Source: Segetibacter sp.
GTDB taxonomy: Bacteria; Bacteroidota; Bacteroidia; Chitinophagales; Chitinophagaceae
Assembly: GCF_025963695.1 (NCBI RefSeq)
Contig: NZ_JAOQAH010000021.1
Span: forward strand, 1-64,000
Direction: 5' to 3'
DNA: 64,000 nucleotides
Of this stretch, positions 7,974 to 17,817 are shown in pieces. Positions within the stretch are counted from its first letter, which is position 1, and the number at the start of each line of letters is the position of its first letter. Both the position numbers and the translations under genes were made by a program. The notes beneath the pieces were generated by a model. That model was not told where the DNA came from, searched no databases, and saw only the letters and a list, made by a program, of their open reading frames with translations.

Positions 7974-10154
7974 ATGAAGCAAATCTCTTTCATTACAGAG
8001 AGTACCAGGTTACGCAGAGGTAAAGGCTATTTCAGAATTTTAAAAAACAATTGGTATTTCTTACTATTTCTCCTTGCTGTGGCGGCGGGATGTAAAAAGG
8101 TTATGGAAGAATCGGGCACTACAGGCGTCTGCCCTATAGTTATTTCTGCAGACCCCAAAGACATTTCAGAGGGTGCAAGTCTTACCAGTAAGGTAAGCGC
8201 TACGTTTAACGAGGGAATGAACCCTTCTACCATCAACGCCAAAAGCTTTACTTTAACGCAAGGCACTACCCCAATCGCAGGTGTAATTACCTATACTGGT
8301 ACAACTGCAACTTTTTCTCCAACCGGCAATCTTGCACCCAATACTACTTACACAGCCACCATGTTCGCTGGTGTAGAAGATGTAGCGGCAAATGCAATGA
8401 TCAGTAATTATGTATGGAGTTTTACAACAGGCGCAGGTCCTGATATTACAGCACCTACTGTTACTGCTACTGACCCTATTAATGCGGCAACAGGGGTTGC
8501 ACTAAACAAAAACCTCTCAGCTACTTTCAGCGAAACGATGGACTCTTTATCTGTCACATCAGGCTTCACCCTTACAAATACAACAGACGGCGGCACATCA
8601 GTAAGTGGCGGTGTTACTTATACAGGAACCATTGCGGTTTTTTCTCCTTTAGGTAACCTTTTACCTAATACCACGTACACGGCTACCATTAGTACCAGCG
8701 CTAAAGACGTTACCGGCAACAGCCTGAAAAGCAACTATGTCTGGAGCTTTACAACAGGTGCTTCAGCAGACGTTACTGCACCTACTGTAATTTCAACAGT
8801 TCCTGCAAATGCAGCCACCGGTGTAGCCTTTAATACAAAGGTTTCTGCCACATTTAGCAAGGCAATGGACCCGTCTACCATAACTGCCACAACCTTCACC
8901 CTAAAACAAGGCACAACAGCCATTACGGGCGTGGTAACATATGTAGGTACAACTGCAACTTTTTCACCGGTAGCAAACTTGTTACCTAATTCAGTTTATA
9001 CAGCCACCATAACCACAGGTGCTAAAGACCTTGCAGGCAATTCAATTAGCAGCGATTATGTATGGAGCTTTACAACAGGTGCTGCTGCTGATATAGTTAG
9101 GCCAACCGTCATTTCTACCGACCCCGCTAATGCAGCTATTAATGTATTGCTTGATAAAAAAATTGCTGCAAATTTCAGTGAAGCAATGGATCCATTCAGT
9201 ATTTCAACAGCAACTTTCACATTAAAAAATGGAGCAACAGTTGTTGCCGGAACAGTTAGTTATTCAGGTATCAAAGCAACTTTTTCACCTGTCGCTAATT
9301 TAAACCCAAATACTACTTATACCGCAACGATCACCACAGGTGCTAAAGACCTTGCAGGAAATACATTAGTAGCAAACCATGTGTGGAGTTTCACTACACA
9401 GGCGCCGGCAATAGTTCCACCTTCATTAGGAAGTGCAGCTCTTTATGGTGCATTTGGAGGCAGTGCAGGAATTACCAACCAGGGATTAAACACTATCATT
9501 AACAACGGAAGTATTGGAACAACCGGTGCATCTACTTTAATTACCGGCTTTCACGACGGAACTACCGGCGACATTTATACCGAAACTCCATTAAATGTTG
9601 GAAACGTGACAGGCCGAATTTATACAGCTCCTCCAACGCCAGGCAACGCTACCTCTTTTGCAACAGCAACAAAAGGTTTGTCCGACGCAACCATTGCTTA
9701 CCTCAGCATTTCACCTGCTGCTAAGCCAGGCGGTACTGATCCGGGCGCTGGAGAACTTGGTGGATTAACCTTAGCTCCCGGCACTTATAAATCAGCCAGC
9801 GGCACATTTAAAATAACAAACGGAAATCTTTCACTCGATGCTAAAGGTGATCCAAATGCTGTTTGGATTTTTCAAACCGCTGCTGGGTTAACAGTAGGTG
9901 TTGCCGGACCACAAGGTGCTAAAAGTGTAAATATGATCAACGGAGGCCTGGCCAAAAATGTATTTTGGTATGTAGGAAGCGCAGCTGTTATTAACGGAGC
10001 CGGTGGCGGTATAATGACAGGTACTATCATTGCTTCCGCAGGCGTCACTTTCTCTACCGCAGGCAATGCTGTTCAAACAGTATTAAACGGCAGAGCCCTA
10101 TCTCTAAATGCTTCGGTTACCATGGTAAATACAACTATAAACGTTCCTCAGTAA
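7974..10154 (+). CDS. Lipoprotein with four Ig-like repeats and a DUF3494 ice-binding domain
   Basis: A 726-residue exported lipoprotein. A hydrophobic signal (YFLLFLLAVAAGC) ends in a lipobox with Cys at about residue 40. Four Ig-like repeats of the SbsA/Big_5 type follow at about 52-155, 156-262, 263-370 and 371-475. Each starts with P-x-V-x-x-x-x-P-x-x-A/G, has an F-S-E/K-A/T-M-D-P segment and ends in Y-V-W-S-F-T-T. The last 245 residues match the DUF3494 ice-binding fold: SAALYGAFGGSAGITNQG, GFHDGTTGDIYT, PGTYKSASGTFKI, VWIFQTAAGLTVG and GTIIASAGVTFSTAGN. Family members bind ice or act as adhesins; here the Ig stalk would hold the domain away from the cell surface. Ice binding itself is not shown by the sequence. 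Confidence 0.88.
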   Translation: MKQISFITESTRLRRGKGYFRILKNNWYFLLFLLAVAAGCKKVMEESGTTGVCPIVISADPKDISEGASLTSKVSATFNEGMNPSTINAKSFTLTQGTTPIAGVITYTGTTATFSPTGNLAPNTTYTATMFAGVEDVAANAMISNYVWSFTTGAGPDITAPTVTATDPINAATGVALNKNLSATFSETMDSLSVTSGFTLTNTTDGGTSVSGGVTYTGTIAVFSPLGNLLPNTTYTATISTSAKDVTGNSLKSNYVWSFTTGASADVTAPTVISTVPANAATGVAFNTKVSATFSKAMDPSTITATTFTLKQGTTAITGVVTYVGTTATFSPVANLLPNSVYTATITTGAKDLAGNSISSDYVWSFTTGAAADIVRPTVISTDPANAAINVLLDKKIAANFSEAMDPFSISTATFTLKNGATVVAGTVSYSGIKATFSPVANLNPNTTYTATITTGAKDLAGNTLVANHVWSFTTQAPAIVPPSLGSAALYGAFGGSAGITNQGLNTIINNGSIGTTGASTLITGFHDGTTGDIYTETPLNVGNVTGRIYTAPPTPGNATSFATATKGLSDATIAYLSISPAAKPGGTDPGAGELGGLTLAPGTYKSASGTFKITNGNLSLDAKGDPNAVWIFQTAAGLTVGVAGPQGAKSVNMINGGLAKNVFWYVGSAAVINGAGGGIMTGTIIASAGVTFSTAGNAVQTVLNGRALSLNASVTMVNTTINVPQ

Positions 10155-10215
10155 TAAAATAAGGTTGTTTGTTTAAGAAAAGGTTTTGGATACAAACATT
10201 GGTTTTTCAATCAAG

Positions 10216-10239
10216 CATTGTTGTGTCACTCACTTGTAC
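10216..10239 (+). repeat. Dispersed 24-base intergenic repeat, copy B
   Basis: This carries the core TGTGTCACT followed by CACTTGTAC, between the ice-binding lipoprotein and the OmpA gene. It differs by one base from the copy at 60291-60314 on the opposite strand. Confidence 0.8.
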
Positions 10240-10382
10240 AGGTAGTAACGAAGGCAGCAACCAAAGCAAGATCTTAAGCAAACAACATTTTTAAAACAAC
10301 CGGCAGGAAATCAAAAAAAATGGTAAACCAACCCTTGTTTCAGCTTCTAACAAAAAATAAAATAATTTATAAAAAGCATACT

Positions 10383-12356
10383 ATGTTACACTATACGGCA
10401 AATAAAAAATTTGCTTTCTTATTCCTCTCTTTAATGATTGCCGGCGTTGCAGGCAATGCGCAGAAAGTGAAGCGGGTACAACCTACATGGTGGTTTGGCG
10501 AATCCGCCGGCGCAAACTTCAATACTTACCGGGGTACAACCCAAATGCTCAACAGTAACTTAACAGTTCCTGCTGCATTTCATAAAGGAGACGGCATTAA
10601 ACCTTACGCATCTTTATTAACTGAATACCGTCCCAATAAAGTGTTGGGAGGTATGCTAAACGTAGCATACGACAACCGTGGTGGAAGTTTCGACAGTGTG
10701 ATGGCACCTTGTAACTGCCCGGCTAACTTATCAACCAATCTTAGTTACATTACGATTGAACCAAGTATTCGCATAGCCCCGTTCTCATCTGCGTTTTATG
10801 TATTTGCAGGCCCAACTATAGCCTTTAACATTACTAAGGCTTTTACTTATTTGCAAGACAAACAAACCGATAAAAGAGGCGATTGGAGCGATATTCGTAA
10901 GACTGTATTTTCTGCCCAGGCAGGTGCAGGCATCGATATTCCCATTTCAGCAAGAGCAAGTGCAACTCAATGGACTCTTTCACCATTTGCATCTTTTCAA
11001 ACAAACCTTGGCCAGGCTCCCCGTTCTGTAGGATCATGGTCTTTATACACCGTTCGTACTGGTATAGCACTTAAGTTTGGATCAGCCCGAAAAACAACTG
11101 CCACAACAACCGTAGCAGAACCTGTTAATGCCCCGGTAACGGTTTCTGAAAAAGAAATACAGTTTTCAGTACGAGCGCCCAAAGTTGTTCCGTTAAATCG
11201 CAAAGTGAAAGAAACTTTTGCTTTACGTAATTCAATATTTTTTAACCAGGGTTCAACTGAAATACCAAACCGTTATACAGCATTAAGCAGTTCACAGGCA
11301 ATTTTATTTCAAGAAGCACAATTGCAGCAAGACCAGCCAAATAATTTAAATAATGGTCGCTCATCAAGACAGTTGGCAGTCTATCATAACATTCTAAATA
11401 TTCTAGGTGATCGTTTAAGATCAAATCCATCCAGCACCATAAGTTTAAGCGGCGCATCAGACAACAATCCTGCAGAAGGTAAATCAATGGCAGAAAATGT
11501 TAAGCAATATTTAGTGAACGTTTTTGGTATCAATGCCTCAAGAATAAGCACCGAAGGCAGAGACAAGCCACTTATTCCCTCCGAACAACCAGGCGCAACA
11601 AAAGAACTGGCCTTATTACGTGAAGGAGATCGCAGGGTAGATATTGTAAGCACTTCTCCTGAATTATTAATGCAGGTTGGTGGCGTTGCTTCACCCCTTT
11701 TAAAGCCGGTACAAATAACAGCAGTACAACAAGACCCACTAGATAGCTATGTGCTTTTCAACACCACAGGAGCTGAGGAATTACTGAAGTCATGGTCAGT
11801 GGAAGTTACAGACGAACAAGGAAATGTGCAGCATTACGGACCTTACACAAAAGACCAGGGAGCTGTTTCAGGAAAAACCATTTTGGGAAACAATACTCAA
11901 GGCAACTATAAAATAGCAATGGTGGGAGAAACCAAAAGCGGTCGTTCTTTCACGAAAGAAAGCTCAGTTAGCCTGGTAAAAATGGATGATCCTAAACAAG
12001 AAGGTTTACGTTACAGCATCCTGTTTGATTTTGATAAATCTAAAACAATTGCTTCTTATGAGACGTTTCTTACTGACATTGTAACACCTCTTATTCCTGA
12101 AAACGGAACGGTTATTATACATGGTCATACAGATATCATTGGCGATGAGAAATACAACAATGCATTGTCTTCCGAAAGAGCTAACAGTGCACAAAAAATC
12201 ATCGAAAGTGCTTTGTCAAAAGCCGGCAGGAAAGGTGTAAAATTTGAAACTCTTGCCTTTGGCGAGGACGCAGGTAACGCACCTTTCGAAAACAATCTTC
12301 CCGAAGAACGCTTCTACAATAGAACCGTTATTATTGATATTGTTCCTTCAAAATAA
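10383..12356 (+). CDS. Outer-membrane protein with two OmpA-like regions
   Basis: The ATG at 10383 is preferred over one at 10320 because it directly precedes the signal peptide (FAFLFLSLMIAGVAGNAQ); the protein is then 657 residues. The first 230 mature residues look like an outer-membrane beta barrel (WWFGESAGANFNTYRG, FYVFAGPTIAFN, SARASATQWTLSPFASFQ). A middle region of about 280-420 has an OmpA-like pattern (NSIFFNQGSTEIPNRYTAL, TISLSGASDNNPAEGKS, NRISTEGRDKP-like). The C-terminal domain of about 545-655 is a second OmpA domain (ILFDFDKSKTIASYETFL, VIIHGHTDIIGDEKYN, LSSERANSAQKI). It probably links the outer membrane to peptidoglycan. A strong terminator follows the gene. The duplication of the OmpA-like part is unusual. 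Confidence 0.82.
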   Translation: MLHYTANKKFAFLFLSLMIAGVAGNAQKVKRVQPTWWFGESAGANFNTYRGTTQMLNSNLTVPAAFHKGDGIKPYASLLTEYRPNKVLGGMLNVAYDNRGGSFDSVMAPCNCPANLSTNLSYITIEPSIRIAPFSSAFYVFAGPTIAFNITKAFTYLQDKQTDKRGDWSDIRKTVFSAQAGAGIDIPISARASATQWTLSPFASFQTNLGQAPRSVGSWSLYTVRTGIALKFGSARKTTATTTVAEPVNAPVTVSEKEIQFSVRAPKVVPLNRKVKETFALRNSIFFNQGSTEIPNRYTALSSSQAILFQEAQLQQDQPNNLNNGRSSRQLAVYHNILNILGDRLRSNPSSTISLSGASDNNPAEGKSMAENVKQYLVNVFGINASRISTEGRDKPLIPSEQPGATKELALLREGDRRVDIVSTSPELLMQVGGVASPLLKPVQITAVQQDPLDSYVLFNTTGAEELLKSWSVEVTDEQGNVQHYGPYTKDQGAVSGKTILGNNTQGNYKIAMVGETKSGRSFTKESSVSLVKMDDPKQEGLRYSILFDFDKSKTIASYETFLTDIVTPLIPENGTVIIHGHTDIIGDEKYNNALSSERANSAQKIIESALSKAGRKGVKFETLAFGEDAGNAPFENNLPEERFYNRTVIIDIVPSK

Positions 12357-12375
12357 AAAGCTTTAAAACCTATCA

Positions 12376-12418
12376 AAGTACAGGAGCGGCATTATTGCCT
12401 GTCTCCTGTACTTTTTTA
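12376..12418 (+). terminator. Rho-independent terminator after the OmpA-type gene
   Basis: An 11-base stem (AAGTACAGGAG at 12376-12386, CTCCTGTACTT at 12403-12413) encloses a 16-base loop and is followed by a T run. It lies 20 bases after the stop codon of the upstream gene. The rest of the gap to 12691 holds nothing I recognise. Confidence 0.8.
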
Positions 12419-12691
12419 TTACGGTTAATCTTCCCGTATACCCTTCAATTACGCCTAAAACACACTATAAAACATGCAGATTCGTTATATGGTTGCATGT
12501 ATAGTAGTTGTAAGGATTCGGCAAGTGATAGTTAGACAGGCAAGTGTGTCATTTGCTTCTGGCAGACGTATACTCCTTTACAATTGTTTTACACACGGGT
12601 CATAAATAGCTTTCATTTACACCGTTGCGAAGCAAAAATACTTATATGCTTTCGCTACAGCTTTTTGATCTAGCCAATAAAAATTCAAGTC

Positions 12692-15133
12692 ATGTTGTTT
12701 ACCCGTTGTAATAATAAAAAAATTCACCTGTTGGCTACTCTTGTAGCGGTAATGCTGTCTACTGTTCAACCGGTTCTTGCGCAAAAGACTCGCCCAGGTA
12801 AAGCGGACTCTGCAAAAACAATGGTAAGCGATAGCCTGCTTCCGGGGCTAATGATGAAAGTAGCATCTTATACAGCTACAATTGACCACACTGATTTTTT
12901 GATCAGGCGTAAATTTAATATAACTCCTATCTCATTCAACTTACCGGATATCGAAAGAAGGGTGAAAGGCTTTAAGTCAAGGCTCAAGAAAAAAGGAAAC
13001 GAGATGAACCTGCGGAGTTTAAACAGCGGGATAATTATGCTGCAGGAGATTTCGGGCAAATTGAATTCTTATCACAAAGTATTGGCAAATTTCAGCAACG
13101 AACTTACGCGCAGTAATGCCGAAGTAAAAAAAATACTACAGGATCCGGTGTTGAATTTTTATGTATCAGATCAGGTTTTGCTGCAACAACTACAGGACAT
13201 ACGCGTTGAGGGGCACGAACTCGATTCAATGCAACAGAAAACCCTTACAAAGGTGAACCTGTTACGAAATAAAGTTTCTGTCAATTTGTTGCAGACCAGC
13301 GATATTATATTGGACATGCGTTATTTGGCCATTTCTTTTAAGCTGGCAATGTGGGACCAGGAAGAGTCTCCTTTATTCAGTGCCACTAGGAAGGAATACA
13401 AAAACGAACTTATCGAACTAACAAGCTTAGCCTTGCAAAGGTCATGGTTAATCATCTTAATTTACCTTAAGGGGAAATGGAATGTATTGACCGTCGGTCT
13501 TATGTTATTTATTTTTACCTTTTCATGGATGTTGTTGAATATGCGACGGATAAGAAAACAGCCAAATGCAACTGCAGTATTAGCGCCCATGCATTTTTTG
13601 TGTAGAAGCGTGCTGATTGGGTGCCTCATGGCATTTTTTACGTATTTGCCGTTCTTCTTTGCCAATCCTCCAATGTCATTTCTACATGCCTGCGAAGTAT
13701 TGCGTTTGGCAGCACTCACTTTCCTTATCTTACCCTATCTCTCAAAGCAGGCTAAATGTACCTGGACAGTGCTTAGTTTACTGTGGCTATATTACGCGTT
13801 GGATAATATTCTGCTTGAGTCTGCATTTGGTGAACGATGGGGTCTGTTTCTCGCAGGCATCGTAATGGCCTTAGTCTGCGTGCACATAATTGTAAGCAAA
13901 AAGCCAAATTTCATAAAACTATCCGAATCTCATGCAACAACGGCGCTTGCCATCTTTTCACTCACACAAGTAGTTTTATCAATTATTTTCAATATCACCG
14001 GAAGGGTATCCCTTGCCAAAATATTCGGTGTAAGCGCTATTCAATGCCTTATACTCGGCATTAGTCTTAAAGTATTTTGTACCATGGTGCTCGAAGCTAT
14101 TTACGTTCAGTCTGAAGCTTACCAGGATAGCCGCTTTGCAAAATTTATTAACTATAAGATACTTGAACTTCAATTTTTAAGGATCTTATGGGTACTCGCA
14201 ATAACTGCCTGGACGGTTTCACTGTTCCGTAACTTTACCCTTTATGATGCAATGATTGGGTTGCTCGGTTCTTTTTTTACAGAAACAAGAACAATCGGAA
14301 GCATGGTATTTTCATTTAAAAGCGTAGCCATTTTTATTTGTATCATCTGGCTTTCTTCCTTGATATCAGGAGCCATCAACTTTTTCTTTGGAAACCAAAA
14401 AATAAAGAATTCAAACAGCCGAAGCCGGCTTGGCTCAATGATGTTGCTGGTTCGTTTAGCTATCTGGACGCTCGGTTTTTGTATCGCGGTCGCTGCTGCC
14501 GGTATTCCGTTAGACAAACTATCACTGATGATAGGTGCACTTGGCGTAGGCATTGGTTTCGGCTTGCAAAACATAGTAAACAACCTGGTCTCAGGGGTAA
14601 TACTTGCATTTGAAAGGCCTATACAAGTGGGAGACCTGATAGAGGTGGGCGGTAAAACGGGGGTCGTAAAAGAGATCGGCGTTAGAAGCAGCAAGATAAA
14701 TAACAATGAGGGTGCAGACATTATTGTACCAAACGGTGATTTGCTTAGTCAGCATCTTATCAACTGGACGATGAAAGACCGTAATAAGCAGATAGACTTT
14801 CTAATTGACATCCCGTACAGTGCTGACATTAAAAAGGTTACCATGCTAATACAGGAAGCATTGGCAAACAATGAAAAAATACTGAAATCGCAGCCGCCGG
14901 CCGTGGTATTACAACAATTTGGAGATTTAGCAATTAAGCTAAAAATTTTATTTTGGGTATACGACCTTACTGAAGCCGGGGCAATACGCAGTAATGCAAT
15001 GATTGAAATTTATGCCTTGCTGGCGGCCGAGGGTATACAATTTCCTGCTTATAAAATTCCAATGGGCGAACCGCTCATACCAAAAGCTATAACTCCCTGG
15101 AAAATAGCAGAAGGTAATCCGGAGTTGAGCTAA
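12692..15133 (+). CDS. Large MscS-family mechanosensitive ion channel
   Basis: An 813-residue inner-membrane protein. A signal peptide (to about VLAQ, residue 30) is followed by a soluble helical periplasmic domain of about 35-245 residues, then ten or so membrane helices between about 250 and 600. The conserved MscS core covers about 605-780. It has the pore helix GALGVGIGFGLQNIVNNLVS, then FERPIQVGDLIEVGGKTGVV, IGVRSSKINNNEGADIIVPN and INWTMKDRNKQ, and ends in the alpha-beta domain. The large periplasmic part and many helices make it MscK/MscM-like and unlike the small MscS. Such channels open on hypo-osmotic shock to release solutes. It appears to be transcribed alone. Confidence 0.9.
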   Translation: MLFTRCNNKKIHLLATLVAVMLSTVQPVLAQKTRPGKADSAKTMVSDSLLPGLMMKVASYTATIDHTDFLIRRKFNITPISFNLPDIERRVKGFKSRLKKKGNEMNLRSLNSGIIMLQEISGKLNSYHKVLANFSNELTRSNAEVKKILQDPVLNFYVSDQVLLQQLQDIRVEGHELDSMQQKTLTKVNLLRNKVSVNLLQTSDIILDMRYLAISFKLAMWDQEESPLFSATRKEYKNELIELTSLALQRSWLIILIYLKGKWNVLTVGLMLFIFTFSWMLLNMRRIRKQPNATAVLAPMHFLCRSVLIGCLMAFFTYLPFFFANPPMSFLHACEVLRLAALTFLILPYLSKQAKCTWTVLSLLWLYYALDNILLESAFGERWGLFLAGIVMALVCVHIIVSKKPNFIKLSESHATTALAIFSLTQVVLSIIFNITGRVSLAKIFGVSAIQCLILGISLKVFCTMVLEAIYVQSEAYQDSRFAKFINYKILELQFLRILWVLAITAWTVSLFRNFTLYDAMIGLLGSFFTETRTIGSMVFSFKSVAIFICIIWLSSLISGAINFFFGNQKIKNSNSRSRLGSMMLLVRLAIWTLGFCIAVAAAGIPLDKLSLMIGALGVGIGFGLQNIVNNLVSGVILAFERPIQVGDLIEVGGKTGVVKEIGVRSSKINNNEGADIIVPNGDLLSQHLINWTMKDRNKQIDFLIDIPYSADIKKVTMLIQEALANNEKILKSQPPAVVLQQFGDLAIKLKILFWVYDLTEAGAIRSNAMIEIYALLAAEGIQFPAYKIPMGEPLIPKAITPWKIAEGNPELS

Positions 15134-15726
15134 AAAATTTTCAGCAGCAACTACAAACAGGTGACCCCTGCTTTATAAGGGCCGGCAATAGGACCTAAGC
15201 TTACAATAGATACTAAACAATTTTATTGCCCAAGCCGAAGTAATCAAGTGAATCTCCTGTTGCGTCGCACGCTTGTACTGTAAACCGTAATGCAGCTCTT
15301 CTTAAACCTCACTGTCACTTGGTGACTGCGGCAGACCTCTCCCTTTCTGAACGGGACCTCATAAAAAAGCCGCTAAGAAGTTAGGCGTGTTAAGAAGTGA
15401 AATAGATGTTATTGATGCCTTATGTTTTTGTCTGTAAGTCCTGCAAAAGGTCAACTAGACTCTCGCGTTGTCACATGTTTTATTTTAACCTGCTCAACTA
15501 ACTTTTAGCCTTTTTTGTGCGGTCTTAATTTTTCTGTTTCTTTTTGAATAAAGAAAGAAAAGCAAAACATGTTCAAAAGATGGCTGCTTCTAAAACACTT
15601 TATCCCTGCTATCTTCCCAACGTGGGAAAAGCGCTAACAGCCATTCGCCAATTTCTTGCAAACATTTCTTTAACTGCGAAGGCCCATTACAATTACGCTT
15701 TAATTTGAAGTGAATTACTCGCAACC
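15134..15726. other. Intergenic region of 593 bases
   Basis: No open frame of note is seen on either strand. It holds one copy of the dispersed repeat (15255-15278) and a purine/pyrimidine-rich stretch near 15530-15570 (TTTCTTTTTGAATAAAGAAAG) that can fold on itself. Part of it could be an eroded gene, but I see no protein match. Confidence 0.4.
15255..15278 (+). repeat. Dispersed 24-base intergenic repeat, copy C
   Basis: This is of the TGCGTCGCA subtype, followed by CGCTTGTAC. It lies 121 bases after the channel gene. Confidence 0.7.
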
Positions 15727-16737
15727 ATGAATAAATCCTTCATACCTTTTTCTATACTGTTAGCATTTATTTTGGTTGGGGAAATATGTAATGCACAAGC
15801 TATAACGGGGGTGTGGAGGGGGAAGATCGATAACCAAAGAGTAGAATTAAAGATCATTCAGAAAGGCGATAGCCTAACAGGCACTTCATATTATCGCAGT
15901 CTTATAGGCAGTGTTAGGCGGCACAGTATTAAGGGGTATTTTGATCAAAATAGCAATTCCGTCATATGGTGGGATGATGAATTGATAACAGGTAAAAGCG
16001 CAGATAATCCCGGTCAAAGTATCCTTTCGGTTGCCGACTTTAATTGTCCCGGCGGAAGCAAAATGTTTTTGGATGGCAAATCGTCCAGGAAAGAAAACCC
16101 GCGTAATCCTACGGGCAATGTCAGCCTTACCAAAGTCAATAATCCGTCTTTTCACGATGAGTGGGACGCGGTACTTGAAACCTGGAGTGAAGGGGGAAAC
16201 GATCCATATATCATAGACAGTGTTAGCCGCATTGCTGGTGCAAAAAAAGGAGCTCCTGCCAACCCTGTTGTAGTTCCAACCGTAGTTAGGCCACCAGTGA
16301 CAAATACACCTCCTGTGGTTAAGGCAATACCGCCGCCGGTAATACGAAAGAAAGCAGAACCTGCAAAGCCAGCTACAGTCAACGAACTATTCACCACCCG
16401 CAAAAAAACATTCGTTAAAGAAATTCCCATTGAAGGAGACTCAATCGAACTGCAATTTTACGACAATGCAGAAGTTGATGGCGACTCTATTACACTCTAC
16501 CTCAACAATAAAATGATCTTTACCCATGTACGGCTTACCGCCAGCCCTTTCGTGGTAACGCTGCCGGTCATCGAGCTTTCTAACTCAAATGAGTTAGTAA
16601 TGGTCGCAGAGAATTTAGGGTCTATTCCCCCCAACACAGCTTTTATGATTGCTATGGTTGGCGGCAAGCGCTACGAGGCCTATTTAGAAAGTACAGAAGG
16701 CAGCAGCAGTTTAATAAGGTTTAGTAAAAAGAACTGA
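15727..16737 (+). CDS. Secreted protein of unknown function
   Basis: A 336-residue protein with a signal peptide ending near ICNAQA (residue 25). Residues 26-120 form a beta-rich domain starting AITGVWRGKIDNQRVELKI, reminiscent of small lipocalin-like or extracellular domains that begin with G-x-W-x-G. A proline- and valine-rich linker (about 180-215) leads to a C-terminal beta domain of 110 residues (SIELQFYDNAEVDGDSITLY, NNKMIFTHVRLTASPF, NELVMVAENLGSIPPNTAFM). The DxDxDSI-like stretch around EVDGDSI could bind calcium. I know of no defined activity. The layout suggests an envelope or surface protein, with the two domains joined by a flexible linker. Confidence 0.7.
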   Translation: MNKSFIPFSILLAFILVGEICNAQAITGVWRGKIDNQRVELKIIQKGDSLTGTSYYRSLIGSVRRHSIKGYFDQNSNSVIWWDDELITGKSADNPGQSILSVADFNCPGGSKMFLDGKSSRKENPRNPTGNVSLTKVNNPSFHDEWDAVLETWSEGGNDPYIIDSVSRIAGAKKGAPANPVVVPTVVRPPVTNTPPVVKAIPPPVIRKKAEPAKPATVNELFTTRKKTFVKEIPIEGDSIELQFYDNAEVDGDSITLYLNNKMIFTHVRLTASPFVVTLPVIELSNSNELVMVAENLGSIPPNTAFMIAMVGGKRYEAYLESTEGSSSLIRFSKKN

Positions 16738-17078
16738 GGAATGCTGAAGCCGCCGTCAGCTGCCACCTTCGCTTGTTCAAGTTTCTCTTTTTTAATGCTA
16801 ACTCAAATCAAACAGGAGGTGGTTCAGCTCTGAAGCCGTAGAGAATATACTAGTAGGAATAATTCCACTAACGAACGTTTGTTTATTTGTTGCGCGTATA
16901 ATTTTAAACACATTTAGGCAATACTTTCTGCCAGATAGGCGTTATTTATAACAAAAGGGGCACGAAAATCGGAAAAGAAGGTACATATATTAACGGCATG
17001 TGCTTTGTCAATGGTAGACAAATCCTGAAAATTGAATTTGGATTAAAATAATGATGCTGCCATTTTTTTTAAATAAAA
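16738..17078. other. Intergenic region of 341 bases
   Basis: No gene, RNA or clear terminator was recognised here. A tandem of short open codons near 16950-17050 (for example GTYINGMCFVNGRQILKIEFG followed by a stop) could be the tail of a decayed frame, with low support. Confidence 0.35.
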
Positions 17079-17528
17079 ATGTGGTTTATGAAGAAGGGTA
17101 TTTTGATGTTGGTAGTTTTTTTAATTAGTGGTGCTGCAACTTTATACGGCAAAAAAATAAGGCAAATAGTTTTTGAAAAGCCAGAGAGTAAAACGGTTCG
17201 ATTTGTAGTGTTTGCAGGTACTGATTATTCTGCTCCGATCTATAAGAAAGAAAAAGCGGAGGTTGCCCTTACTATTTCCCGGCTTGTGGATGGCAAGGAA
17301 GAGGTAGTTTGGGAGGAAGTGTTAGATAAAGGAAGTGTGAGGAATTTTCCTAAATATTCTAATCCGATGTACAGAGAGGTTTGTGTACACAATGTATTTG
17401 ATAGTAGAGAAACTTTAGTTGCATACTACAAAGTTTCTTATGACTCAAAAAAATCAAAGATGTCTTATGTGCAAGGGATGGCTTTAACTTCTGGTTCTCA
17501 GTTAGATTCCTTACAAATTAAAATTTAA
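17079..17528 (+). CDS. Small secreted protein of unknown function
   Basis: A 149-residue protein. The ATG at 17079 or the one three codons later (17088, MKKGILMLVVFLISG) may be the start; both give a signal peptide that ends near ATLYG. The mature part is beta-rich and highly charged (KIRQIVFEKPESKTVRFVVF, then DGKEEVVWEEVLDKG). No cysteines are arranged as a motif and no known family was recognised. A strong terminator lies 20 bases after the stop, so the gene is likely a single transcription unit. Confidence 0.65.
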   Translation: MWFMKKGILMLVVFLISGAATLYGKKIRQIVFEKPESKTVRFVVFAGTDYSAPIYKKEKAEVALTISRLVDGKEEVVWEEVLDKGSVRNFPKYSNPMYREVCVHNVFDSRETLVAYYKVSYDSKKSKMSYVQGMALTSGSQLDSLQIKI

Positions 17529-17547
17529 TTATTGTTGTTAGGTGATT

Positions 17548-17577
17548 ACAAGGGGGGTGTTTGAAGGCCCCCCTTGT
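17548..17577 (+). terminator. GC-rich hairpin terminator
   Basis: A perfect 10-base stem (ACAAGGGGGG with CCCCCCTTGT) encloses a 10-base loop and is followed by TGTTGTTG. The T run is weak but the stem is very stable. It closes the upstream secreted-protein gene. Confidence 0.75.
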
Positions 17578-17817
17578 TGTTGTACAGGCTATCATTGTGC
17601 TGCTAGCGGATGTGATGTCTTAAAAATAGACTTTCATAAACCGCTTTCTTATCAAATTTGATGGTGACATTTTTCGTATTCTCCTGCAGCGGCAAAGCTT
17701 CCGGGTGCAATAATACTCACGCTGCTCATCTGAATTCTCCAGATTTTAAAGCGTGCAAAACACTGCGTCTCGCCTTGCAATTTCCTTCACTTATATTTAC
17801 ATGCAAACAATATAAAG

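Noticed and set aside
15134..15726. Possible structured RNA after the MscS gene
   Set aside because: Small hairpins occur, but no conserved tmRNA, RNase P, SRP or 6S elements were recognised.
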